Assembly (NCBI GenBank): GCA_020073645.1
Contig: JAIQET010000010.1
Coordinates: forward strand, 1-64,000
Source of the DNA: Terriglobia bacterium
Lineage (GTDB): Bacteria > Acidobacteriota > Terriglobia > Terriglobales > Acidobacteriaceae
DNA: 64,000 nt
Reading direction: 5' to 3'
The position numbers were made by a program, and so were the translations under genes. Under the pieces are notes generated by a model. It was not told the origin of the DNA and ran no database searches. It worked only from the letters and a program-made list of their open reading frames with translations. Every line of letters begins with the position of its first letter. The first letter of the stretch is position 1. Shown here in pieces: positions 18,917-27,775 of this stretch.

Positions 18917-19549
18917 ATGGCATATAAGAATCCACTGCCACAACCAGGCCAAACAGCGGTCATTGAGCTCAATGAGAATCTTGAGGCGCTGTTTCCGGAA
19001 ACCGCCAGAGAGACCGCAGTTCTCTCGGCGCTCGACCACTACCCGCCGGCTCTCCGGGAGATGCTGGAGTCCAACGACTACCAGGTGGCCCTTGTCTCCC
19101 GGAGCGAGTCGGCGGCCCACATCCGGGGATCACAGGCGGAGCCATTCTCCGCTACCCCGCCGGCTGTGCTGTTAGCCTTCACCTGGAAGGAACTGGTTGC
19201 CCAAGTCAGTGAGTTCGTTCGTGACTCCAATGCACCGCCTGAGCGTAAAGTTGCTCGCTTCGGGGATCTTTGCGTTGACTTCGCTAACATGGAAGTGACG
19301 CGGTCGTCGGGCGAAACCATAACACTAGCCAACCAGGAGTTCAAAACTCTCAAATGTTTCTTGCGGCATCCGAACCGGGTGTTTTCCCGGGACGAATTGC
19401 TGAATGAGGCGTGGGGATACGAACACTATCCCTCGACCCGCACCGTTGACAACCACGTCTCACAACTACGCAAGAAACTTGAAAGGGATCCAGCCCACCC
19501 GGTCCATTTCCGAACGGTTTACCGGGTCGGGTACAAATTCGTGCCTTAG
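18917..19549 (+). CDS. Orphan OmpR-type winged-helix protein with degenerate receiver
   Basis: 210 residues. The C-terminal ~100 form an OmpR/PhoB DNA-binding domain (LANQEFKTLKCFLRHPNRVFSRDEL..., key points EFKTL, VFSRDELL, RTVDNHVSQLRKKL, YRVGYKFVP). The N-terminal ~110 residues have the size and helix/strand rhythm of a receiver (LREMLESNDYQVALVSRSE) but I see no acidic pocket or phospho-accepting Asp, and no histidine kinase lies nearby. It probably acts without phosphotransfer. GGGGAGGG precedes the ATG by about eight bases. Confidence 0.82.
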   Translation: MAYKNPLPQPGQTAVIELNENLEALFPETARETAVLSALDHYPPALREMLESNDYQVALVSRSESAAHIRGSQAEPFSATPPAVLLAFTWKELVAQVSEFVRDSNAPPERKVARFGDLCVDFANMEVTRSSGETITLANQEFKTLKCFLRHPNRVFSRDELLNEAWGYEHYPSTRTVDNHVSQLRKKLERDPAHPVHFRTVYRVGYKFVP

Positions 19550-19656
19550 CGGGAGTCCCGGCGTCCGGCTGGCTTGTTTCGCGGAATAAGAACACTCAAG
19601 CGCCGGTTCTATCAGCAACCATCGCGATCGTTGCCCGGCGGAAGCGAGAAAAGCAC

Positions 19657-20304
19657 GTGTGCCAGAGTTCAGCACAACTCGAGGTGACCGAAACGGTGAG
19701 CGATGATCTAGCCTTGGTCCATGCCAGCAAGGATGGTGATGTCGCCGCCTTTGAGGAGCTGGTAAAGCGCTACGACCGCAAACTCTTTCGCATCGCTCAG
19801 CACCTCGTGCACAACCGGGAAGACGCCGAGGACATAGTACAGGAGGCCTTTCTGAAAGCCTTTCAGCACCTGGACCAATTCCGGGAGAATGCAAAATTCT
19901 CGACTTGGCTGATCCGCATTACATTGAACCAGTCGCTGATGAAGCTGCGAAAACTGCGCCCGGCAAGAGAGGTGTCTATAGACAATGACTTTCAATCTGA
20001 AGAGGACCATATCCCGCTCGAGATCGCCGATTGGGCCCCCAATCCCGAGGAGCTCTACCGGGCAGCCGAGTTACGGGAGATCCTGTGCAAAACACTACAA
20101 GAGCTGGGTCCGGGGTTGAGGGCAGTATTCGTCTTGCGGGACATGGAAGGGTTCTCGTTGGAGCAGACGGCGGAAGCGCTGGACCTGACTCTGGCCGCAG
20201 TTAAAGCACGATCCTGGCGAGCCCGCCTGCAGCTTCGCGAACGACTGAGCCAGTACTTCAATAAGACAGAACAATTAGCAGGCCCAGCCCTGCCCTGTAA
20301 ATGA
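19657..20304 (+). CDS. RNA polymerase ECF (sigma-70 family) sigma factor
   Basis: 215 residues with region 2 (FEELVKRYDRKLFRIAQHLV, DAEDIVQEAFLKAFQHL, FSTWLIRITLNQSLMKLRK) and region 4 (LQELGPGLRAVFVLRDMEG, SLEQTAEALDLTLAAVKAR), the RpoE/SigW pattern. The GTG at 19657 is the longest start; GTG at 19696 (VSDDLALV) is an alternative closer to the usual family start. No anti-sigma gene follows: the next gene is on the opposite strand, so control must come from elsewhere or from its own transcription. Confidence 0.9.
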   Translation: MCQSSAQLEVTETVSDDLALVHASKDGDVAAFEELVKRYDRKLFRIAQHLVHNREDAEDIVQEAFLKAFQHLDQFRENAKFSTWLIRITLNQSLMKLRKLRPAREVSIDNDFQSEEDHIPLEIADWAPNPEELYRAAELREILCKTLQELGPGLRAVFVLRDMEGFSLEQTAEALDLTLAAVKARSWRARLQLRERLSQYFNKTEQLAGPALPCK

Positions 20305-20398
20305 CAGATTGTGCCCCAGGTCTCTCCTCGCAGTACCGGCATCTTGCCGACTGTCCCGACGGCACCTCGCCACGCGAGAAATGGGCCGGCCACCGCGC

Positions 20399-22657
20399 TT
20401 AGTTCTTCTTCTTGAGCTTCTTGGAGATCTCTGCCATCAGCTTGGGCTTCAACTCGGCCAGCATGTTGTCCACGATGTTGGCAATGTCGGCTGATTCCTC
20501 GGGCGCAGCCGTGGCGACTTCGGGCTCCGCTTCGGGCTCCGCTTCGGGCTCCGCTTCGGGCTCGACCTCGGGCTTGGGCTCAACGGTTGGAGGTTCTTCC
20601 TTGGGGGTGTCCCGGAAACCGGCTTCGGCGTCGGCAATCTGGGCGGCAGCTTCCGATGCCGCAGTCGATTGGTGGTGAACCTGCGTCCAGTTGGTCCACG
20701 CGGCCGCGAGTTGCGATTCGCGCTGCCGTTCACTCTCCTCAAACTCCTGAATCGGGCTGTGCGATGACTCGGCAGGGATCTCCGGCAGGGATGCAATCTG
20801 GGTCGCAGGAGTCGCTTCCACCGTCCCGGAGCCGGCGCTGGCAGCGGCAGCAAATGCGCCCTCTTCTTTCTCTTCTTTGGGCGGTATCGCTGCGGTTTCG
20901 CTGAACTCCGTCGCCACTGCTGGCGTGATTGCTTCCGGAGACGCCGGGGATTCGCTCACGACCTCGGCCACGGCAGGGACCGGCTCTGGTGGCAAGTCTG
21001 CAGGGGGCTCGGACGCGGTTACAGCAGCCGGCACGGCTGCTTCCGGCATGGGCTCAGCGATAGAAGAGCATTCCGGTGCGGTGTCAACCGATGGGGCCTG
21101 CCAACTCGCGGCCGTGGATTCGAGTGTGCTGGCAGCTACTGTTTCCGCCGCGCGAGCCGCAGTCATCGCCTGCGCGGCCTCGGCGGCCACCATGGCCGCA
21201 TAGGCTTTTTCCATCTCCTGCTCTAAAAGGAACGTGGATTCCTGTTCGTCCACCGGAACCGCTTCCGCAATCCAGCGCGGCCCGCCGCTCTCTCGGCCCA
21301 CGGCCGCCAGCCCCGCATTGGGAATTGCGGCCGCCACGGTAGCCGGATCGGGTTCAGCTTTCGCGAGAGCATAGGCTGTTTCGTCGCCATTCACTGGCGC
21401 CAAGGATGCCAGTGCAGCCAAAACCTCGGCGTCCGTGGCGGCAGGCTTGGCGATTTCCGCGATTGCGGGCTCAGGCGTGCCTGTGAATTCTGTCGCGACT
21501 GGCGCTGGTGGAGCTTCCACCGCAGCGGGACTCTCGTTCGCCGCGACAACCTCACTGCTGACGACGGGCTCAGGCGCAACCGAGGGCTCGATTGCCGGCG
21601 GAGCCGGCGTGGCTTCAGGCGCAGTTTCAACCGCAGCCTCGGAAACGGCTTCTGCCTGCGCTTCCGGCGCCGACGCCAAGGTTGCAGCCACTGCATCGCT
21701 CGGAGCCTCATCTGCAGCGGGCTCGACCTTGAGCTCTTCCGCTACAGAAGCAGCGGGTTCGAGCTGGGTTTCCGCCGTCACCGGGGCGGCGGGCTCGGCT
21801 TGGGTCTCTTCATTTGCCACCGGGGCAGGTTCGGCCACGGCTTCAGCGATGGAAGCTGGGGCCTGGGGCGCAGATTCTTCGCTTTTCCCACTGACGGCAG
21901 CGGCGGCGGCGGCAATGGCCGCGATCTCTTCGGCACTGATATCGGCCGGCAGGCCGGCTGGAATGGGGCGCTCAAAACCTTGCTTCAGTTCGACTGGCTT
22001 GAAGTCTTCCCCGCGCGCCAAGTTGCGAAACCCGGTGTCGGCTCCGTGCGGTGCTTCGGTTTCCGGTTCCGGGGCCTTGGGCGCAGGATGCGGAATGATC
22101 AGGCGATCTTTCCAACCGGTTTCACTGTCGCCAAAACCTTCGTCGTGCTGTCCTCGTTCGGGAGTGCTGGACTGCTCCACGGCCGCAATGGCTTTGGCGA
22201 AGCGGCCCGGCTTGTAGGGTTCGGGCTGGGGAACAATCTTGTCTTCGAGCTTGGTGAGCGCGGTCAGCAGTTCGCTGGCTTCAAACGGCTTGACGATGTA
22301 GGCATCAGCCCGCACCCGGCGCGCCTCTTCGGGCTTGAAGGGCTCAAGCTTACCCACGCTTAGCAGCACCGGAATGCGCGCCGTCTCGCGCGTTTCCTTC
22401 AGCCGCTGGCAGACTTCGAGCCCGCCATAACCGGGCATGTACACATCGAGGACGATCAGGTCGGGCCGGTTCTCCGCGATTTTCTTGAGCGCGGCCGAAC
22501 CATTGCTGACCGTGACCACCTCGTAACCGGCGTCGGTCAGAATTCTCCGCCCCATGCTCTGGGCTGTCACACTATCGTCGGCGAGCAGTATTTTCCGCGC
22601 CAAATGACGGTCCTTTTCTGCTGAAGGGGGAGATAGCGCGAAATTATCGTGTCCCAC
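20399..22657 (-). CDS. Response regulator with very long Ala/Glu/Pro-rich region
   Basis: 752 residues. The N-terminal receiver (~residues 20-140: KILLADDSVTAQSMGRRIL, LIVLDVYMPGYGG with the phospho-accepting Asp, AYIVKPFEASELL) is intact. Residues ~200-690 are low-complexity, Ala/Glu/Pro-rich and probably disordered. The last ~35 form a basic amphipathic helix (VDNMLAELKPKLMAEISKKLKKKN). Such architecture is known in acidobacterial and myxobacterial regulators, where the tail may localise the protein. The listed start is GTG 22657; TTG 22603, with AAGGA seven bases upstream and directly before ARKILLADD, is at least as likely. In-frame 12-base tandem repeats lie at 20521-20580. Confidence 0.85.
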   Translation of the reverse strand: MGHDNFALSPPSAEKDRHLARKILLADDSVTAQSMGRRILTDAGYEVVTVSNGSAALKKIAENRPDLIVLDVYMPGYGGLEVCQRLKETRETARIPVLLSVGKLEPFKPEEARRVRADAYIVKPFEASELLTALTKLEDKIVPQPEPYKPGRFAKAIAAVEQSSTPERGQHDEGFGDSETGWKDRLIIPHPAPKAPEPETEAPHGADTGFRNLARGEDFKPVELKQGFERPIPAGLPADISAEEIAAIAAAAAAVSGKSEESAPQAPASIAEAVAEPAPVANEETQAEPAAPVTAETQLEPAASVAEELKVEPAADEAPSDAVAATLASAPEAQAEAVSEAAVETAPEATPAPPAIEPSVAPEPVVSSEVVAANESPAAVEAPPAPVATEFTGTPEPAIAEIAKPAATDAEVLAALASLAPVNGDETAYALAKAEPDPATVAAAIPNAGLAAVGRESGGPRWIAEAVPVDEQESTFLLEQEMEKAYAAMVAAEAAQAMTAARAAETVAASTLESTAASWQAPSVDTAPECSSIAEPMPEAAVPAAVTASEPPADLPPEPVPAVAEVVSESPASPEAITPAVATEFSETAAIPPKEEKEEGAFAAAASAGSGTVEATPATQIASLPEIPAESSHSPIQEFEESERQRESQLAAAWTNWTQVHHQSTAASEAAAQIADAEAGFRDTPKEEPPTVEPKPEVEPEAEPEAEPEAEPEVATAAPEESADIANIVDNMLAELKPKLMAEISKKLKKKN
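20521..20580. repeat. 12-bp tandem repeat encoding EAEP units
   Basis: Three perfect and two degenerate copies of CGGGCTCCGCTT, in frame within the response regulator's disordered region; copy number could vary by slippage without breaking the frame. Confidence 0.8.
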
Positions 22658-22769
22658 GCCCTAAGTCAATGACAATAGGAGACTAAGAGGTTACCAGCGG
22701 ACATTCCCCTGTGGGTGGAGAGGTGCCTGCTCGGGTCAGGCCGTTTCGCCAATCCGATCGGCACCCTTA

Positions 22770-24239
22770 TCAGAACGGGATGATCTTCTTCAGTCCCTTC
22801 TTTTTCTTATGTTTGCTGGAGGCAATGGCCGCGTCGACATCGTCCTTCTGCTGGCTCGAGGATGATGCCTGATCGCCCGTTTTTGCCCCGGTCGCACTGG
22901 CTTGACCGGAACTGCTAGCCGCCTGATCGGGGGCTCCGGCCTGAATTTCGTTGACCTGCGGCGGGGGCGGAGTCTGGCCGCCACTGTCGGCCACATTGGG
23001 CTTCAGTTCGTTCGGGTCGCTTGCGGAGACGTTGGGTTGCAATTCACCAGGAGCCGGCACTGCCGCCGGTTGGGCGGTGTCGCCCGCCGCCGGAGCCGCA
23101 TCGTCGGAGCGAGGTGCTGCCTGGTCTGGCAGTGGCACACCCGTTTTCACGGTTTCCACGGAAACGGTGTTGCTCCCGCGGCCACCCGCGTTTGCCATCA
23201 TGGCGCGCGTGGCTTGCTGCACCACTTCCGTGGCGCTCACCATCTTGGGATCGACCAACGTCGGGTCGCCGACCTTGGTGGCTTCGGCGACGTCCGGATG
23301 CTTCTTGAAATTACTCATCAAGTGTCCGAACATGCCGGTTCCACGACGGCTGTCTTCTTCCGCTTTGTTCTGTGCGACGGCCGCCAAAGTCGGCTTGGGC
23401 ACGGATTGCTTCAACGCGATCAGGCGCGCCTTGGCATCGTCGGCCCGATTCATGAGCGGGTAGCGCGTCAGGATGCGCGAATACGCGTCCGCCGCTCCAT
23501 GCGTGGCCATCTCTATGAGGCGCGCCTTGGCGGCTTCATTGACCTGGCGCCGACGGACGTTCGCGATTTCCCCCTCGTAGGATTGGCCCAGCAGGTACAA
23601 CGCTTCATCGGCTTGGCTGTACAGCGGATACTTGTCCACCACCGAGCGCAGTCGGGCGATGGAAGCGGGATAGGACTCGCGCAGGTAGTAGAAACGTCCC
23701 ACGCGGAACTCGCGCTCGGCCAGCACCTCCTGCACCTCCAGGAGACGTTGCTTGGCTTCCGGCACCAGCTTGCTGTCGGGCCACTGCAGGATCAGGTTGC
23801 GGTACTCCTCTTCCGCGCGCGCGGCGTGCGTGAAATCGCGGTCCGGCTTTTCCATCTGCTGGTAATGAATATTTGCAATCTTCAGTTGGGCTTCTGCCGC
23901 TTCCGGCATATTGGGGAAGAAGGTGATGAAGTCCTTGTATTCGATCTCCGCCTGGGTGAGGGCGGTGGAGCCGCCTTCCGCATACCAGGAATCGGCTACG
24001 CCCAGTTTGGCGCGGGCAATGAACTCGGAATCGGGATAGGTGTTGATCAGGGTCTGAAGGGTAAGCCGCGCCACGTCGTAGCGGTTGTGCTTGAGCGCGT
24101 CCATGGCCCGGTCAAACAGGACCTTGTCGGGCTGCTTGGAGCCGACATCGGCCAGCGGGTTCTTGACTTTCTTGTTGGTGCAGGCGGCGGTGATGAACAG
24201 CACGGCTAACAGCGGGATGACCAAAATACGACGTGACAT
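22770..24239 (-). CDS. bamD: Outer membrane assembly lipoprotein BamD, with C-terminal extension
   Basis: BamD is the essential lipoprotein partner of BamA in beta-barrel insertion. The signal peptide ends in a lipobox (FITAAC, Cys at ~residue 20). TPR repeats follow (DRAMDALKHNRYDVARLTLQ, FPNMPEAAEAQLKIANIHYQ, FYYLRESYPASIARLRSVV) as in BamD/ComL over residues ~35-260. The usual protein is about 240-280 residues; this one is 489, with a Pro/Ala/Gln-rich, probably disordered region from ~290 and a basic end (HKKKKGLKKIIPF). Gene order with rpe upstream is not instructive. Outer membrane biogenesis fits a diderm host. Confidence 0.85.
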   Translation of the reverse strand: MSRRILVIPLLAVLFITAACTNKKVKNPLADVGSKQPDKVLFDRAMDALKHNRYDVARLTLQTLINTYPDSEFIARAKLGVADSWYAEGGSTALTQAEIEYKDFITFFPNMPEAAEAQLKIANIHYQQMEKPDRDFTHAARAEEEYRNLILQWPDSKLVPEAKQRLLEVQEVLAEREFRVGRFYYLRESYPASIARLRSVVDKYPLYSQADEALYLLGQSYEGEIANVRRRQVNEAAKARLIEMATHGAADAYSRILTRYPLMNRADDAKARLIALKQSVPKPTLAAVAQNKAEEDSRRGTGMFGHLMSNFKKHPDVAEATKVGDPTLVDPKMVSATEVVQQATRAMMANAGGRGSNTVSVETVKTGVPLPDQAAPRSDDAAPAAGDTAQPAAVPAPGELQPNVSASDPNELKPNVADSGGQTPPPPQVNEIQAGAPDQAASSSGQASATGAKTGDQASSSSQQKDDVDAAIASSKHKKKKGLKKIIPF

Positions 24240-24280
24240 AGAACCTCGGGAAAACTTCGTTCGTCGAACTTTACTTGACT

Positions 24281-24305
24281 GGAGGGGCGAGGACGCCCGC
24301 CCTCC
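24281..24305. repeat. GC-rich palindromic repeat, intergenic
   Basis: GGAGGGGCG-AGGA-CGCCCGCCCTCC between rpe and bamD; same family as the copies in rlmD and pcrA. It might act as a transcription attenuator between the two genes. Confidence 0.55.
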
Positions 24306-24311
24306 GTCAGG

Positions 24312-24986
24312 CTAAACCTTCAACAGGGTCGCCTCGGTGGCTGCTTTCAACATCCTCTGTGCGTTGGTCTTGGGATCCCCCTGACCGAATACGGCGCTGC
24401 CCGCGACCAGGATTTCTGCTCCCGCCCGCACTACCTCGGCCAGGGTGTCCAGGGCAATCCCTCCATCCACTTCGATGCGGTAATTGAGCCCGCGCTGGGT
24501 ACGCATCTCCGCCAGCCGGCGAATTTTGTGGGCCGCCGCAGGCAGGTACTTCTGTCCGCCAAAGCCCGGGTTCACCGACATAACCAGAATGTAATCGACG
24601 CAGTCGAGCACTTCCGTCAGGGTTTCCACCGGAGTAGCGGGATTAATCACCACCCCTGCCAGCAAGTCGTGGCTTTTGATCAGATGCAGGGTGCGATTCA
24701 GGTGCCGGCAAACTTCCTGGTGCACGGAGATCCAGTCCGCGCCTGCCTCCGCAAACTCCGGAATGTATTGGTCGGGGTTCTCGATCATCAGGTGGCAGTC
24801 CAGGGGTAAGTCCGTCGCCTTGCGCAGGGACTTCACCACCGGCGTCCCGATCGTGATGTTAGGGACGAAGTGCCCATCCATCACATCTACATGGACTACG
24901 GTGCCGCCGCCCTCCGCCGCGCTGCGGACCTGTTCCGCCAAATGGGCGAAGTCAGCCGATAGAATCGAAGGTGCTAGCTCAATCAA
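24312..24986 (-). CDS. rpe: Ribulose-phosphate 3-epimerase
   Basis: Interconverts ribulose-5-phosphate and xylulose-5-phosphate in the pentose phosphate pathway. TIM-barrel signatures: LAPSILSADFAHL, HVDVMDGHFVPNITIG (metal and catalytic Asp), VMSVNPGFGGQKY and EVDGGI (second catalytic Asp). I prefer the TTG at 24986 (GGGAG six bases upstream): it yields 224 residues, the normal length, whereas the longest open frame adds 30 non-family residues from 25076. Confidence 0.93.
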   Translation of the reverse strand: MIELAPSILSADFAHLAEQVRSAAEGGGTVVHVDVMDGHFVPNITIGTPVVKSLRKATDLPLDCHLMIENPDQYIPEFAEAGADWISVHQEVCRHLNRTLHLIKSHDLLAGVVINPATPVETLTEVLDCVDYILVMSVNPGFGGQKYLPAAAHKIRRLAEMRTQRGLNYRIEVDGGIALDTLAEVVRAGAEILVAGSAVFGQGDPKTNAQRMLKAATEATLLKV

Positions 24987-25124
24987 CCTGGGCTCCCAGC
25001 AAAGGGATAGTTGTCGAAATTCTAGCACGGCAGCGCCGGGTGCGGAGTTGCGAGTGAAAAGCACGCTTCCCGCCAACTACTGGGTACACGATACTCAGCA
25101 TGCTAATCTCGTCACCTTGCACCC

Positions 25125-25973
25125 ATGTCTTCCGCCGCCCAGTTCGTGCCCACCGGCTTCAGCCTGGTGGCAGTGCTGTGTTGGGGAACCAGCGACTTCC
25201 TCGGCGGATATGCCTCAAAACGATCCGACGCCTTTCTGGTTACAATGCTGGCCCACGCCAGCGGCTTCGGGCTGATGACGACGCTAGCCCTGTCCAAGCG
25301 TGCGCCGCTGCCATCCCGCCCCAGCGAAGTCTGGGCCTTGGCCGCCGGCGCTCTCGGCGGCACGGGATTGGCCCTTTTTTATCGCGCGCTGGCCAGCGGC
25401 AGGATGGGGCTCACCGCTCCAGTCGCCGCAGTTTTGGGAGCGGCCATCCCCACCTTGTTCGGAATGTTCGTGGAGGGAGCGCCCGGCGTTGTGCCGTTCG
25501 CTGGCTTTTTACTGGCTGGCCTGGGAATCTGGCTGATCTCGCGACCCGAGGGCGCGGTGGGCCACCCCGAAGGTCTGGGGCTGGCAGTCCTGGCCGGCCT
25601 GGGCTTCGCCGGCTTCTTCATCTGCATCCATCGCACCGGGGACAGCTCGGCTCTGTGGTCAGCTGCCCATTCCCGTTTTGCCTCGCTGGTGATGGTGACG
25701 GCGATTGTGCTGGCTCGCCGCGGTGCGCCAAAATTGCAGTCCCGCGCCGCGACCCTCGGCCTGATCGCCGGCTGCCTCGATTCCACCGGCACCCTGCTCT
25801 TCATCCGCGCCGATCAGACCGGACGCCTGGACGCGGCGGTGGTGCTGACGTCGCTCTACCCCGCGATCACGGTCCTGCTGGCGCGGTGGGTCTTGAAAGA
25901 ACACTTCACGCGCTGGAAGGCCGTGGGGATCCTAGCGGCGCTGCTGGCGGTGCCGATGATCGCGCTGCAGTAG
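25125..25973 (+). CDS. EamA/DMT-family transporter
   Basis: 282 residues with about ten membrane helices arranged as two five-helix EamA repeats (first opening FSLVAVLCWGTSDFLGGY, second GLGLAVLAGLGFAGFFICI; the family-typical GALGGTGLALFYRAL and SLYPAITVLLARWVLKEHFT are present). DMT proteins export amino acids, metabolites or drugs; the substrate is not evident. It stands alone, with a perfect palindrome just past its stop. Confidence 0.85.
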   Translation: MSSAAQFVPTGFSLVAVLCWGTSDFLGGYASKRSDAFLVTMLAHASGFGLMTTLALSKRAPLPSRPSEVWALAAGALGGTGLALFYRALASGRMGLTAPVAAVLGAAIPTLFGMFVEGAPGVVPFAGFLLAGLGIWLISRPEGAVGHPEGLGLAVLAGLGFAGFFICIHRTGDSSALWSAAHSRFASLVMVTAIVLARRGAPKLQSRAATLGLIAGCLDSTGTLLFIRADQTGRLDAAVVLTSLYPAITVLLARWVLKEHFTRWKAVGILAALLAVPMIALQ

Positions 25974-25980
25974 CTGGGGT

Positions 25981-26012
25981 TTGCATTCCATATTCTGGAA
26001 TATGGAATGCAA
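25981..26012. repeat. 32-base perfect palindrome
   Basis: Arms TTGCATTCCATATTC and GAATATGGAATGCAA around a TG centre. It lies 8 bases after the transporter stop and about 35 bases before the next gene. There is no T-run, so it may be an operator or a mobile remnant rather than a terminator. Confidence 0.7.
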
Positions 26013-26048
26013 TCAGGCTTCTGCGGATACTCATGAGAAAGTAGGCCT

Positions 26049-26843
26049 ATGCCCCTGCTTGAAATCCGCAGCCTGACCAAGGTTTTCCCCTTGGGCGAAT
26101 CCATTTTCGGTGGGGGTGCCAAGGGCGAAGTGCGGGCGGTGGATGACGTTTCGCTCGATATTCAAGCGGGCGAGACCCTCGGCTTGGTCGGCGAATCGGG
26201 GTCGGGCAAAAGCACCCTGGGCCGACTGCTGCTGCGGCTGATCGAACCAACCTCAGGCAACATACGTTTTGACGGGCGCGACTTGCTCGCCGCCGACCAC
26301 GGCGCGATGCGCCGCCTGCGCCGCGACATGCAGATCATCTTCCAGGACCCGTTTGGCTCGCTCGATCCCCGCATGCGGGTGGAAGACGTCATCAGCGAGC
26401 CGCTCATCATTCACGAGAGAATGAGCGCCACCGCACGCCGCGTGCGGGTGGCGGAGCTTCTCCGCGCCGTAGGGTTGGACGAGTCAGCCCTGCGCCGCTT
26501 CCCGCACGAGTTCAGCGGAGGCCAGCGCCAGCGCATCGGGATTGCCCGGGCGCTCGCTTTGAAGCCCCGGTTCATCGTGGCCGATGAACCCGTCTCGGCC
26601 CTCGACGTCAGTGTGGGGGCGCAGATCGTCAACCTGCTGGCGCAATTACAGCGTGAGTTCGGCCTCACCTACCTTTTCATTTCGCACTCTATGCCGGTAA
26701 TTCGGTACCTGGCAACGCGCATTGCGGTGATGTATCGGGGGAAAATCGTGGAGGTCGGGCCGACCGAGCAGATCACCTCTACACCTTCGCATCCCTATAC
26801 CAAGTCTTTGCTCGCCGCGACACCCGAGATGGAGATTGCGTAA
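26049..26843 (+). CDS. Oligopeptide-type ABC transporter ATP-binding protein (OppF/DppF-like)
   Basis: 264 residues with all ABC ATPase motifs: Walker [14 protein letters not shown]-loop [16 protein letters not shown], signature [15 protein letters not shown], Walker [13 protein letters not shown] and a Ser/His switch in FISHSM. The C-terminal [13 protein letters not shown] is the OppF/DppF tail seen in peptide importers. No permease, substrate-binding protein or OppD partner is nearby, so it must serve a transporter encoded elsewhere. Confidence 0.88.
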   Translation: MPLLEIRSLTKVFPLGESIFGGGAKGEVRAVDDVSLDIQAGETLGLVGESGSGKSTLGRLLLRLIEPTSGNIRFDGRDLLAADHGAMRRLRRDMQIIFQDPFGSLDPRMRVEDVISEPLIIHERMSATARRVRVAELLRAVGLDESALRRFPHEFSGGQRQRIGIARALALKPRFIVADEPVSALDVSVGAQIVNLLAQLQREFGLTYLFISHSMPVIRYLATRIAVMYRGKIVEVGPTEQITSTPSHPYTKSLLAATPEMEIA

Positions 26844-26931
26844 CCCGCTGCCCTAATCCCAAACAGTCCGCACTTGTTTCTACTCCGTGCCTCGGCTTAG
26901 AATCCGCTCGCTGCTGTTTCAAGGAGATCGC

Positions 26932-27684
26932 ATGACGTCTGCGTCTGTTACACCCACGCCCGAAGCCCCACCGCTTTCGGAAGGCGCACGCATCGTAAAC
27001 ACCTTCATCGCACCCTCCAGGACCTTCACCGACCTGCGCCGGAGCGCCGCCTGGTGGGCGCCGTTTCTGCTGATAGTGATTTTCTCGACGGCATTTGTTT
27101 ACGTCGCCGGCCAGAAAGTGGGTTTCCGCAAGGCCATGGAAAACCAGATGCAGGCACAACCCAAAACCCAGGAGCGCCTAGAACAGTTACCCCCTGACCA
27201 GCGCGAAAAGCAGTTGCAGCAGGGAGCCAAGATCACGAAAGACATCGCCTACGCGTTTCCGGCGATTCAGTTCGTGATCCTGGTGATCATCGCCGCCGCC
27301 CTGTTTGGTACTTTCAAGTTTGCGGCCGGAGCGAATGTCTCCTTCAAGGTGGCGCTTGCCATTGTGATGTATGCCAGCTTACCCGGTTTGCTGCGGGCTG
27401 TCCTTGCTGTCGTGTCTTTGCTGGCGGGCGCGAGTGCGGACTCGTTTACCTTTCAGAATCCGGTGGCTACCAATCCTGGCTATTTCCTGAATCCGGCGGA
27501 TTCGCCGTTCCTTTACAGTTTGGCCTCGTCGCTCGACATCTTCCTGATTTGGACGCTGGTGCTCACGGCCATCGGCTTTACTTGCGTGAGCAAGGTAAAG
27601 CGGGGTACGGCGCTGGCCATTGTTTTCGGCTGGTGGCTGGTCTTCACACTGGCGGGCGCTGGCTTCGGCGCATTGTTCTCATAG
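26932..27684 (+). CDS. Yip1-domain membrane protein
   Basis: 250 residues from ATG 26932 (AAGGAG six bases upstream). After a short cytoplasmic N-terminus (EGARIVNTFIAPSRTFTDL, the Yip1-family start) come about five membrane helices (WWAPFLLIVIFSTAFVYV, FPAIQFVILVIIAAALFGT, ALAIVMYASLPGLLRAVLAV, FLIWTLVLTAIGFTCV, ALAIVFGWWLVFTLAGAG). Bacterial Yip1 proteins have no settled function; near efflux and ABC genes they are often suspected of aiding export. Ordinary acidobacterial composition. Confidence 0.78.
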   Translation: MTSASVTPTPEAPPLSEGARIVNTFIAPSRTFTDLRRSAAWWAPFLLIVIFSTAFVYVAGQKVGFRKAMENQMQAQPKTQERLEQLPPDQREKQLQQGAKITKDIAYAFPAIQFVILVIIAAALFGTFKFAAGANVSFKVALAIVMYASLPGLLRAVLAVVSLLAGASADSFTFQNPVATNPGYFLNPADSPFLYSLASSLDIFLIWTLVLTAIGFTCVSKVKRGTALAIVFGWWLVFTLAGAGFGALFS

Positions 27685-27697
27685 CAACACGGGGGTG

Positions 27698-27713
27698 CGT
27701 GACCTGTGTCACA
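27698..27713 (+). promoter_or_regulatory. CRP/FNR-family operator, distal copy
   Basis: CGTGA-CCTGTG-TCACA matches the CRP-type palindrome (TGTGA-N6-TCACA) at nine of ten arm positions. It is 62 bases upstream of the cytochrome start. Confidence 0.6.
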
Positions 27714-27715
27714 CG

Positions 27716-27731
27716 CGTGACTTAAATCACA
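27716..27731 (+). promoter_or_regulatory. CRP/FNR-family operator, proximal copy
   Basis: CGTGA-CTTAAA-TCACA, with the same ten arm bases as the distal copy, two bases downstream (18 bases centre to centre). A CRP/FNR/NnrR-type regulator is expected to bind; which one cannot be told from the site. Confidence 0.6.
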
Positions 27732-27775
27732 GTGACTGTTTCAAGCGGCCTTCATAATCCCGCCTCGGAGGCGCC

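Noticed and set aside
22902-24209. 435-codon plus-strand frame opposite bamD
   Set aside because: Antisense shadow, no domain; bamD's lipobox and TPR pattern decide the strand.
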